From positions 744,001 through 808,000 of the forward strand of contig NZ_VOSM01000002.1 of NCBI RefSeq assembly GCF_007997015.1: a stretch of DNA of 64,000 bases, read 5' to 3'. Made by a program: the position numbers and the translations under genes. The first letter of the stretch is position 1; every line of letters begins with the position of its first letter. The notes beneath the pieces are model-generated. The model searched no databases. It saw only the letters and a program-made list of their open reading frames with translations, and was not told where the DNA came from. The DNA comes from Lujinxingia vulgaris. GTDB taxonomy: Bacteria > Myxococcota_A > Bradymonadia > Bradymonadales > Bradymonadaceae. Shown here one piece after another: positions 28,091-36,046 of this stretch.

Positions 28091-29257
28091 ATGCATAAGC
28101 CGGAACTCGACTACGGGCAGATGGGCTTTGATACGCGGGCGATTCACGCAGGCCAGGAGCCCGATCCGTCCAACGGCGCGATCATGACGCCGATCTTTCA
28201 GACCTCGACCTACGTGCAGTCTTCGCCGGGGCACCATCAGGGGTTTGAGTACACGCGCACGCATAACCCGACGCGCAACGCGCTGGAGGATTGTCTGGCG
28301 AGCCTGGAGAAGGGCAAGCACGGGGTGGCGTTTGCCTCGGGGTGCGCGGCGACGTCGACGATCATGCATATGCTCAAGGCCGGCGATCATGTGGTCAGCG
28401 GTGATGATGTGTACGGGGGCACCTACCGGCTCTTCACCAAAGTGTTTCGGCCGATGGGCATCGGCTTTAGCTTTGTGGACATGACCGACCTTGAGGCGTT
28501 TAAGGCGGCGCTGACGCCGGCCACGCGTCTGGTGTGGTTGGAGAGCCCGACCAACCCGATGCTCAAGATTTGCGACATCAAGGCCATCTGTGAGATCGCG
28601 CATGAGCAGGGCGTGCCGGTGGTGGTCGACAACACCTTTATGAGCCCCTACTTCCAGAACCCGCTCTTGCTGGGGGCGGATCTGGTGGTGCACTCCACAA
28701 CGAAGTTCATCAACGGGCACTCCGACGTGGTGGGCGGCGTGGTGATCACCAACGATGATGAGGCGGCCGAGAAGTTGCGCTTCCTGCAGAACTCCATCGG
28801 GGCGGTGCCCGGGCCTTTTGATAGCTGGCTTGTGCTGCGTGGCGTCAAAACGCTTGCGGTGCGGATGCGTCAGCATGCGGCCAACGCCCAGGTGATCGCC
28901 GAGTATCTGGAGAAGCATGAGGCGGTGGAGAAGGTGATCTACCCGGGGTTGGAGAGCCACCCGCAGCACGAGATCGCCAAGAAGCAGATGTCGGGTTTTG
29001 GCGGGATGATCACGTTTATTCTTAAAGACGGGCTTGAGCCGGCGCGTAAGATGCTGGAGCGGGTCAAGGTCTTTGCGCTGGCGGAGAGCCTGGGTGGGGT
29101 GGAGAGCCTAATTGAGCATCCGGCGATCATGACGCATGCGTCGGTGCCGGTGGAGGTTCGCGCAGAGCTCGGGATCAGCGACGGGCTGGTGCGCCTCTCA
29201 GTGGGCATTGAAGATGTGCAGGATCTTCTGGCGGACCTGGAGCAGGCGCTGAGCTAA
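28091..29257 (+). CDS. Trans-sulfuration PLP enzyme (cystathionine gamma-synthase/gamma-lyase family)
   Basis: Cys/Met-metabolism enzyme of fold type I. The 388 residues show the family's FDTRAIHAGQEPDP start, QTSTYVQ, EYTRTHNPTRNALE, ASGCAATSTI (phosphate site), VWLESPTNPMLK, the PLP Lys in HSTTKFINGHSDVVGG, and LGGVESLIEHPA. These residues are shared by gamma-synthases and gamma-lyases, so the direction of flux cannot be told. AGGAG stands six bases before the ATG at 28091; a GTG three bases earlier is the alternative. It is monocistronic and ends at a strong terminator. Confidence 0.9.
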   Translation: MHKPELDYGQMGFDTRAIHAGQEPDPSNGAIMTPIFQTSTYVQSSPGHHQGFEYTRTHNPTRNALEDCLASLEKGKHGVAFASGCAATSTIMHMLKAGDHVVSGDDVYGGTYRLFTKVFRPMGIGFSFVDMTDLEAFKAALTPATRLVWLESPTNPMLKICDIKAICEIAHEQGVPVVVDNTFMSPYFQNPLLLGADLVVHSTTKFINGHSDVVGGVVITNDDEAAEKLRFLQNSIGAVPGPFDSWLVLRGVKTLAVRMRQHAANAQVIAEYLEKHEAVEKVIYPGLESHPQHEIAKKQMSGFGGMITFILKDGLEPARKMLERVKVFALAESLGGVESLIEHPAIMTHASVPVEVRAELGISDGLVRLSVGIEDVQDLLADLEQALS

Positions 29258-29290
29258 GCGACGTTGCTCGACGTCTGAGAGGTTAAGAAA

Positions 29291-29326
29291 AACGCCGGCG
29301 CCCTTTTGGGCGCCGGCGTTTTTTTT
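29291..29326. terminator. Bidirectional rho-independent terminator
   Basis: A 13-bp perfect stem (29291-29303 with 29308-29320) closes a TTTT loop and is followed by a run of T (29319-29326). A-residues precede it, so it also works for the convergent tamB gene. Confidence 0.9.
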
Positions 29327-29375
29327 GATCGTCTGGAGGTCGGTGGGGCAACGCTCGGTGGGGCGGCTTCATACA

Positions 29376-32300
29376 CTAATAGACATCCCAGAAGATGTTG
29401 GCGCCGCCCTCGTTGCGGTCGGTGTAGGTGAGCTCGACCATCCAGCGGGGGAGGAAGTGGTACTCGACGCGCACGATGTTGGTGGCGTCGTCTTCGTCGC
29501 CGCCGAACTGCACGCGGTAGGAGACGAAGATGTCGTTGGTGATGTACTTGCCGAACTCCAGGCGGCCGCCTTGCAGGCCGCCGTCGCCGGGCTCCAGGCG
29601 CAGTACATCGACCGGGACGGTGCCGGCGAGCTGGTCTTGGAGCAGGCCGAAGAAGAGGCCGCTGACGGCGCCCAGGGCCTGGTTGGCGACGCCTTCATCC
29701 TGGCCGACGTCGCCGCGGCTGGGGGGGCGGCCGGTCATCAGCACAAAGAGGATCTCGGTGTCGGTCATCGCAGGGTCGCTCTGCAGCAGGAGCTGCGGGT
29801 TATCAGCGCTGCCGGTGATGCGGAAGATGATGCGCGGGTCGCCCTCGGAAGGCGGGCCCAGGGCCTGGGTGATGGCGCGGTCGAGCTCATAGGTGGCTTC
29901 GAGTTGCAGGCGGGGGTTGGGCGGGGTGGCGCCGGTGAAGACGACTTCGCTGGGCTGGACGATGAAGCGTCGGCCCAGAAACTCAAGGTCGCCGCGGATA
30001 GCCTCGGCCGAGCCCGTCAATGAGACGTTGGTGCCGGCGAGGAGCGCGACGATGTCGGCCTGGATGTTGACGTCGCCGATGGGGTGGCGCACCCAGGCGT
30101 CGCGGTCGACGGTGACGTTGACGCGCAGGTTCATCGCGCCGGGATCGCTTAAGTCGCGGTTGGCGAGCTCGCTGGCGTCGGTCTGTTCTTCGGTCTGATT
30201 CTGGTTGCGGCCGTTGAGGACGACGATATCCGGGTCGAGCTCGGTGGTGTGCAGGCCCTGCTCCTGGTTGTCGGTGAGTACGACTTCCAGGCCGCCGACG
30301 TTGACGTCGATGTTGCCCGGGGAGCCCTGCAGGGAGCCGCGGGCGGTGGTCGTGGTGCTGACGTAGACGGGGAAGTCGACAGCGAGGCCGGCCAGGTTGA
30401 ATTCGCTGGACTCCAGGCGCAGGTCGACCTCGTCGGGGATGAAGCGATCGTGGCCGACGGAGCCTGTGAGCGTAGCGCGGCTGGGGCCGTCGTTGAGCAC
30501 GAAGGTGTTGATGTCGAGGGTGTCGTTATCGAGCGCGATGTCGGCATCGATGTCCACAAAGCGCCGGCCGATGGGCACGATGGTGATGGCCGCTTTGTCG
30601 AGATCGAATTGCCCGTCGATGGTCGGGTTTTGCCAGTCGCCGCGGACTTCGAGGTCGGCTTCGAGCGTGCCTTCGGGTTCTTCGATAACGTCGGAGAGGA
30701 GCTGGGTAGGGAGGACCTTATCGAGCTCCATCGGCTCGCTTTTGACGTCGACGCGCAGCTCTCCGGGCGCCTGCCAGTCGGCGCCGCCGGCCAGCGCGAT
30801 CACGTCGAGGTTGACCGGGAGTGCGGCGGTCATGGTGGCCAGATCGCTGTACTGGCGGCAGAGGCGCGCGTCGAGGTTGAGCAGGTTGTCTTCGCCCCGG
30901 ATCTCCATGCTGATGGTGCCTGTGGAGCCGTCGCCCAGGCGGGTGTCGAAGAGGCCGGCGCGGGCTTCCAGGCGAGGGGCGCGCAGGCTCCCGTCGAGGG
31001 TGAGGTAGGCGGCGATGTCGCCGCGTACCCGGGCGAACTCGTAGTTGAATGCGCTGAGTTTGGAGATGGGGAGCTGGCGCAGCTGGGCGCGGAAGTTCAG
31101 CGGGATGTCCTCAAGGGTTCGGCCGGCCAGGAAGTCTTCGATGGGCAAGGGCAACGACCCGTCGGCGACGAGGATCTCGTCGGCGTCCCATTCAAAGCGC
31201 AGGCGTTCGACGTTGAGGCGGCCGTCGCCCAGGCGGGCGTTGATGTCGATGAACATGTCGCGGAAGTGTGTCCAGCCCAACTTCTGCAGGCCGATGTCGA
31301 TGCGGCCGGTAGGGCGGGCAACCGTGCCGTCGAGATCGATAAGAATCGAGCCCTCGCCGGTGGCGTCGGCTTCCCGAAGTTGTTGAATGGGGATGCTCTC
31401 CAGGTTGATGTCGGGGATGTCGACGAGCAGGCGTACCGGCAGGGTGAGGAAGGCATCGCGCCAGAGGATCTCTTCATCGGAGTAGCCGGTGGCCGAGCGC
31501 AACCACTGGGCCAGCGGCAGCGCGGCGCTGGCGTGAATGCGGGCGATGCGCTCGCTGCGCCAGTCGAGGTTGATGCGGGAGTCCAGGCCGCCGCGCCGCC
31601 CGCGTGGCGGGCTGTAGGTGGTCTGGGTGGCAAGATCGATGCTGCGAAGGGAGATGAAGTCGCCGTTGACCTCGCCAGTGAACTGTAGCCCCTGGGCGTT
31701 GAGGTCGACTTCCAGGTTGGGGTTTTCCAGGGAGCCCGACCAGCGGATGCGGCCGTTGACGTCGCCCTCAATGCCGTAGTCGTTGAGGATGGGCAGGGGC
31801 TGGTGGAAGTCGCGCAGGGTGATCTCGGCCAGGTCGAGGTTGATGCGGAAGTCTTCGTCCCAGTCGATGCTGGTGTTGCCCTCAAGGTCGAAGCGCAGCG
31901 GGAGCGTTGCGCTCATCTCGAGGATGTCTTGCTCATAGGCGCTCAGCGTGACTTCGGGGATGCGGGCCTCGCCATCGGCGTAGTCGGCGCTCAGGGAGAG
32001 GTTGAAGGGGCCTTCGCCCTCATAGGTGATGGCGGAGGCGTCCGTCTTTACGTCGAGGGTGGGGTTTGAGGCGGTGCCGCCCAGGGTCATGGCGAGGTCG
32101 ATCTGGCCGCCGATATCGGGGAGCTGATCGAGGTGGAAGTCGCTGGAGAGCTGGCCGGGGGCGAGGTTGCGGATGGCGAGTTCGAGATCCTGGGAGCGCC
32201 CGGGGGTGAACGTGCCATGGGCGCGGATGGACTGGTTGCTGTCCTGGCGGTTGAGCTCAAGGTCGTCGAGGGTGAGGCGGCGGCCGTCGAAGTGGATGCG

Positions 32301-34781
32301 GGATTCTTCGGTGGTCTCCCAGCGGGTCTGGTCGCTGGCCAGGTGGAGCTCGGTGAGGGTGAGATCGGTGTACTGCTCTTGATGTTTCACGGTGGCGCCG
32401 AGGTCGTAGCGGCGCGTGGCGTCACGCCAGATCTCGGCTTCGACGCGGGCGGTATCGCCGGAAGCCATGGCCACTCGCAGGTCGGCGCGCTCAAAGGTTT
32501 CGGTGCCCAGCGTGACTTCGTCGAGCTGCAAGCGGAGATCGCCCAGGGGCGCGTTGAGCTGGCCGCGTAAGTCCACTCCGAGGGTGGCCGAGGCGATGGT
32601 GGCATCGGAGGCCGGCGCGCGCAGGCTCTCGGTGCTGAGGTCGCCGCTTAAGGTGAAGGCGCGCAGAGACTCGAAGGGGTCGGTGCCGCTTCCCAGGCGG
32701 GCGGTGGCGCGCAGATCGCTCTCGACGTGGTCGACGGAGGCGTCGGGGGTGTGGATGCCGGAGGCTTTCAGGCGCAGGCGCGATTGTAGGGAGCGGGGGG
32801 CGTCGGGGCGTTTTTCGCTGGTGGCGCGAAGCGATGCTCGCTCCAGGTGATTGCCCTGAGCGCGAAGGTTTGTCAGGTCGAGCCGCAGGTCGTTGTTCAG
32901 GTCAGTGAGGCTGGCGAGCGGGTCGTCGAGGGGGAGCTGCAGCTCGATGCGACCCTGGTCGCGGGCGCGGAAGGTGCCCAGGCTAAACCCGTCGAAACGC
33001 ACGCCGGCGGCGCGGGCGTCGAGGGTGTAGCGGCCGCGGAAACGCTCGGCGGAGGCGCCCACGCGCTCGACGTCGGCGGTGAGGGTGCCGCGGCTGTTGT
33101 TAATGACGATGTCGAAGGCGTCAAAACCCTCAAAGCGCCAGTTGGCGTCGAGGTCGACGGTCTGGGCGGCCTGCAGAGGATCGTTTTGTTCGGGATCAAA
33201 GGCCGCGTCGAGGTCGATGGCCAGGTCGGCGGTGACCGGCGGTGTCCCGGTAAGTTCGGCGGTGCGCCGGGCCTGATCGGGATCGGCGGTGGTGCGCACC
33301 ACGGCGCGGGCGCGGCCTTCGGGGTCGAGGTGGGCCGAGGCAAAGAGGTTGAGGTATGGCGAGAGCGCGGCCAGGCGGTGGGCGCGGATGTCACCCTCGG
33401 AGAGGTCGCCGGCCACATACGCCAGGGAGGCCTCGTAGGTGTCGTAGCGGGTCTCATCGAGGCGCAGGCGCAGGCCGGTGTGCAGCGTCTTCGGGTCAAA
33501 GCCCATGCCCATGACCTGGGCGCGAAGGCGAGTGCTGGCCGGCGGAAGGTCGAGGGCCGGCGCCAGTGTGGCGGTGTCGAGGCGCGGGGTGCTCAACGTG
33601 GCCAGGTAGCGGGGTGTCTCGGAGGTGAAGTCGGCGAGCTGGGCGCTGAGCAGAATGGGCTCTTCGGTGTCGGGGAGGTGAAGATTGGCCAGGGCTTCGA
33701 TCTGGTCTGTGCCGCTGACGCGGGCGCTTAAACGAAGTTCGCCGGGGAGGCCGAGTTCCTGGCCGCTGAAGCGCTCCAGGGTGGTCGCCGGGAGGGTGAG
33801 CGTGTCGAGGTGGGCGAAGACCTCCCGGAAGGGGGGCGCAGCGATCGCCTCGTCATCGCTTTCGGTGCTCGCTTCGGCGGGAGCTTCGGGGAGGATGAGG
33901 GTGGCGCGAAGTGCGCTGAGCGAGAGGAGGTCGCCGACCTTGAGCGCGCCAAGCTCGGCGTGGGTGAGGGTTTCGCTGATGCGGACTTCGCTCGTGCCGA
34001 GAGAGATGGGGTGGGTGCCGGCGAGCCAGTCGAGCTCGGCGTTGACGTCAAAGCGGGTGAGGTCGACGAGGATGTCGCGCTGGTAGAGGCTTGCGGAGGC
34101 CTCTGCGTTGAGGTCGGTGAGGGAGGCGCTCAGAGGTGCAGCCGGAGCGCCGTCGGTGGAGGGGGCGGAGGCGGTCCAGGCGGAGCGCCAGAGGTTGGGG
34201 AGCTCGGCCGGGGTTTGGGCGGCCTGCGAAAGAGCATTGAGCAGAGCGTCGCGATGTTGGACGAGGTCCGGGGAGTCCGGAGACTCGGTAGCCTGGTTCA
34301 CATAGGCCAGCATGGCGTCGTTGAGGGCAACGCGCTCTACGAAGATCGGAAAACCCAGTGGTTTGCTCGGCTCTTCGGAGGGCTGGGTGAGTGTGGTCCA
34401 GTTGAGGGCGCCGTCGGGGTAGGTGCGGACCACCACTCCGGGGCGCTGTGCGGCGACTTCGTCGATGACGAGCTGGCCGCGGATGAGCGAGCCGAGCGAG
34501 TAGGAGAGGGTGGCTTCGGGGATGAACGCCGCGAGGTTGTCGCGCCCATCGAAGATCGCAATATCCCGCACCGACGCGCTGCCAAGGAGCGGCCCGTTGA
34601 CCTCGCCGACCTCCACGCGGCCTTCGAGTGAGGTGTTGACGCTGGCGAGGATGCGCTGGACGAGCGGGTCGCGCACCGCGCCGATCTGGACGATGAGCAA
34701 CGCGAGCACGACCAGGCCCAGGATGATCGCGAGGATCAACCCGAGTGCTTTTCCAATTCTGATCATCCAGCGTTTCATCAT
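29376..34781 (-). CDS. tamB: TamB/DUF490-family inner-membrane-anchored envelope protein
   Basis: About 1800 residues from the ATG at 34781. A basic start and a single transmembrane helix (about 11-34) are followed by a very long beta-rich region of alternating strands, then a C-terminal TamB domain (GRLEFGKYITNDIFVSYRVQF in two parts; ends with a YTDRNEGGANIFWDVY-like outer-membrane-type tail). TamB and AsmA-like proteins form periplasm-spanning grooves that carry phospholipids to the outer membrane or assist BamA-family protein insertion. No tamA/bamA lies beside it here, which differs from the common tamA-tamB operon. The ATG at 34778 is an equally possible start. Confidence 0.88.
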   Translation of the reverse strand: MMKRWMIRIGKALGLILAIILGLVVLALLIVQIGAVRDPLVQRILASVNTSLEGRVEVGEVNGPLLGSASVRDIAIFDGRDNLAAFIPEATLSYSLGSLIRGQLVIDEVAAQRPGVVVRTYPDGALNWTTLTQPSEEPSKPLGFPIFVERVALNDAMLAYVNQATESPDSPDLVQHRDALLNALSQAAQTPAELPNLWRSAWTASAPSTDGAPAAPLSASLTDLNAEASASLYQRDILVDLTRFDVNAELDWLAGTHPISLGTSEVRISETLTHAELGALKVGDLLSLSALRATLILPEAPAEASTESDDEAIAAPPFREVFAHLDTLTLPATTLERFSGQELGLPGELRLSARVSGTDQIEALANLHLPDTEEPILLSAQLADFTSETPRYLATLSTPRLDTATLAPALDLPPASTRLRAQVMGMGFDPKTLHTGLRLRLDETRYDTYEASLAYVAGDLSEGDIRAHRLAALSPYLNLFASAHLDPEGRARAVVRTTADPDQARRTAELTGTPPVTADLAIDLDAAFDPEQNDPLQAAQTVDLDANWRFEGFDAFDIVINNSRGTLTADVERVGASAERFRGRYTLDARAAGVRFDGFSLGTFRARDQGRIELQLPLDDPLASLTDLNNDLRLDLTNLRAQGNHLERASLRATSEKRPDAPRSLQSRLRLKASGIHTPDASVDHVESDLRATARLGSGTDPFESLRAFTLSGDLSTESLRAPASDATIASATLGVDLRGQLNAPLGDLRLQLDEVTLGTETFERADLRVAMASGDTARVEAEIWRDATRRYDLGATVKHQEQYTDLTLTELHLASDQTRWETTEESRIHFDGRRLTLDDLELNRQDSNQSIRAHGTFTPGRSQDLELAIRNLAPGQLSSDFHLDQLPDIGGQIDLAMTLGGTASNPTLDVKTDASAITYEGEGPFNLSLSADYADGEARIPEVTLSAYEQDILEMSATLPLRFDLEGNTSIDWDEDFRINLDLAEITLRDFHQPLPILNDYGIEGDVNGRIRWSGSLENPNLEVDLNAQGLQFTGEVNGDFISLRSIDLATQTTYSPPRGRRGGLDSRINLDWRSERIARIHASAALPLAQWLRSATGYSDEEILWRDAFLTLPVRLLVDIPDINLESIPIQQLREADATGEGSILIDLDGTVARPTGRIDIGLQKLGWTHFRDMFIDINARLGDGRLNVERLRFEWDADEILVADGSLPLPIEDFLAGRTLEDIPLNFRAQLRQLPISKLSAFNYEFARVRGDIAAYLTLDGSLRAPRLEARAGLFDTRLGDGSTGTISMEIRGEDNLLNLDARLCRQYSDLATMTAALPVNLDVIALAGGADWQAPGELRVDVKSEPMELDKVLPTQLLSDVIEEPEGTLEADLEVRGDWQNPTIDGQFDLDKAAITIVPIGRRFVDIDADIALDNDTLDINTFVLNDGPSRATLTGSVGHDRFIPDEVDLRLESSEFNLAGLAVDFPVYVSTTTTARGSLQGSPGNIDVNVGGLEVVLTDNQEQGLHTTELDPDIVVLNGRNQNQTEEQTDASELANRDLSDPGAMNLRVNVTVDRDAWVRHPIGDVNIQADIVALLAGTNVSLTGSAEAIRGDLEFLGRRFIVQPSEVVFTGATPPNPRLQLEATYELDRAITQALGPPSEGDPRIIFRITGSADNPQLLLQSDPAMTDTEILFVLMTGRPPSRGDVGQDEGVANQALGAVSGLFFGLLQDQLAGTVPVDVLRLEPGDGGLQGGRLEFGKYITNDIFVSYRVQFGGDEDDATNIVRVEYHFLPRWMVELTYTDRNEGGANIFWDVY

Positions 34782-35046
34782 TATCCAGCGCCAGGCGCGA
34801 TATGCACAGGCGGGCCATCTTCCCAGATTCCATTGGAGGCGCAAGGCCGGGAGGAGGCGGTGCGCGGGGATGAGGGAGAGCGATGGGCCAAGGCGGAGGT
34901 TGCGCGCGCCGGTGGCCCGGCGTTACGATAACACGCGTGAGACGAAGTCCAGGATACTTTGAGCATTCCACGTGAAGACCGGCAGGCCGGGCTCACGCAT
35001 CGACGCGCAAAAACTCGGCGCGTCGGCATCTTTGAGGAGGCAGGTG

Positions 35047-36036
35047 ATGGTGGTTTTTCGTAATGACGCGCCGGGTGCGTTCTGGCGAACGCTGGTGGGG
35101 CTTTGTCTTGTGGTGGGCGCGCTGGCGCTGAGTTCACCGGCGATGGCGCAGGGGATGTCGATGCTGGAGACGATCCGCGCGGCCAACGACGCGTTTGAGT
35201 CGGAGGATTACCAGACCGCCTACGACCTCTACAGCGAGGCGTACCAGGAGCTTCCGGAGCCGACGATCCTCTATCGGATGGGGCAGGCGGCCGAGAACCT
35301 GGGGATGTACCGCGAGGCGATTGATCATTACACCACCTACCTCGACGAGGGGCAGGATATTGAGTTTATCGGGCGCATCGCCGAAGTGGTGCCGATGCTT
35401 CGCGAGAAGGTTCCGGCGATCCTCGATGTGAGCAGTGAGCCTGCCGGTGCGACGATCGTGGCGGTGGATGCGGAAGGTGGCGAGCAGGAGCTCGGGGTGA
35501 CGCCGGCCCAGGTGGACGTGGGCCCCGGTGAGGTCACCGTGGTGCTGCGCGCCGAAGGTTATGAAGAGGCCATCTGGCAGGAGAGTGCCGAGGCCGAAGG
35601 AAGTTATACCTGGTCGCCGGTGCTCGTGGAGGCGCCGCCCGCGCTTGTGGCTCAGGAAGACGTGAGCGGTGTGGATGGCGAGGGCGGAAGCCTGAAGACG
35701 TGGGGCTGGACAACGACCGGTCTGGGGGTGGCGGCGCTGGCCACCGGCGGGGTGTTTACGCTCCTGCAGAACGGTGCGACGGAGAGCGTGAACTCCTACG
35801 ATAAGCAGGCCGCCGGCGCGAGCCGAGCCGAGCTTGAGGGGCTGAAGAGCGACGCCACCGGCTACTTCCAGACGGCGCGGGCGGCGTACATCGCCGGCGG
35901 CGTGTTGACGGCGGCGGGCGTGGGCATGCTCATTTACAACGCCAGCCAGGGCGAAGATGCGCCGGAAGAAGGCTTGAGCTTTGAGGGCGGTGTGGGCCCC
36001 GATGGCGGATTTGTCGGGCTGCGCGGTCGATTCTGA
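35047..36036 (+). CDS. Exported TPR-PEGA protein with C-terminal hydrophobic pair, kinase-linked
   Basis: From the ATG at 35047 (GAGGAGG upstream) it has 329 residues. A signal peptide (VGLCLVVGALALSSPAMAQ) is followed by about two TPR-like hairpins (NDAFESEDYQTAYDLYSEAYQ), a PEGA domain (VSSEPAGATI through VLRAEGYEEA), and two hydrophobic helices flanking a ~40-residue loop near the C-terminus. The same layout recurs in the product encoded at 55590-56747, and both sit next to a Ser/Thr kinase gene. Here the kinase starts 10 bases downstream, so they are co-transcribed. It is predicted to act in the envelope; ligand unknown. Confidence 0.82.
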   Translation: MVVFRNDAPGAFWRTLVGLCLVVGALALSSPAMAQGMSMLETIRAANDAFESEDYQTAYDLYSEAYQELPEPTILYRMGQAAENLGMYREAIDHYTTYLDEGQDIEFIGRIAEVVPMLREKVPAILDVSSEPAGATIVAVDAEGGEQELGVTPAQVDVGPGEVTVVLRAEGYEEAIWQESAEAEGSYTWSPVLVEAPPALVAQEDVSGVDGEGGSLKTWGWTTTGLGVAALATGGVFTLLQNGATESVNSYDKQAAGASRAELEGLKSDATGYFQTARAAYIAGGVLTAAGVGMLIYNASQGEDAPEEGLSFEGGVGPDGGFVGLRGRF

Positions 36037-36046
36037 GGGTTTTCCC

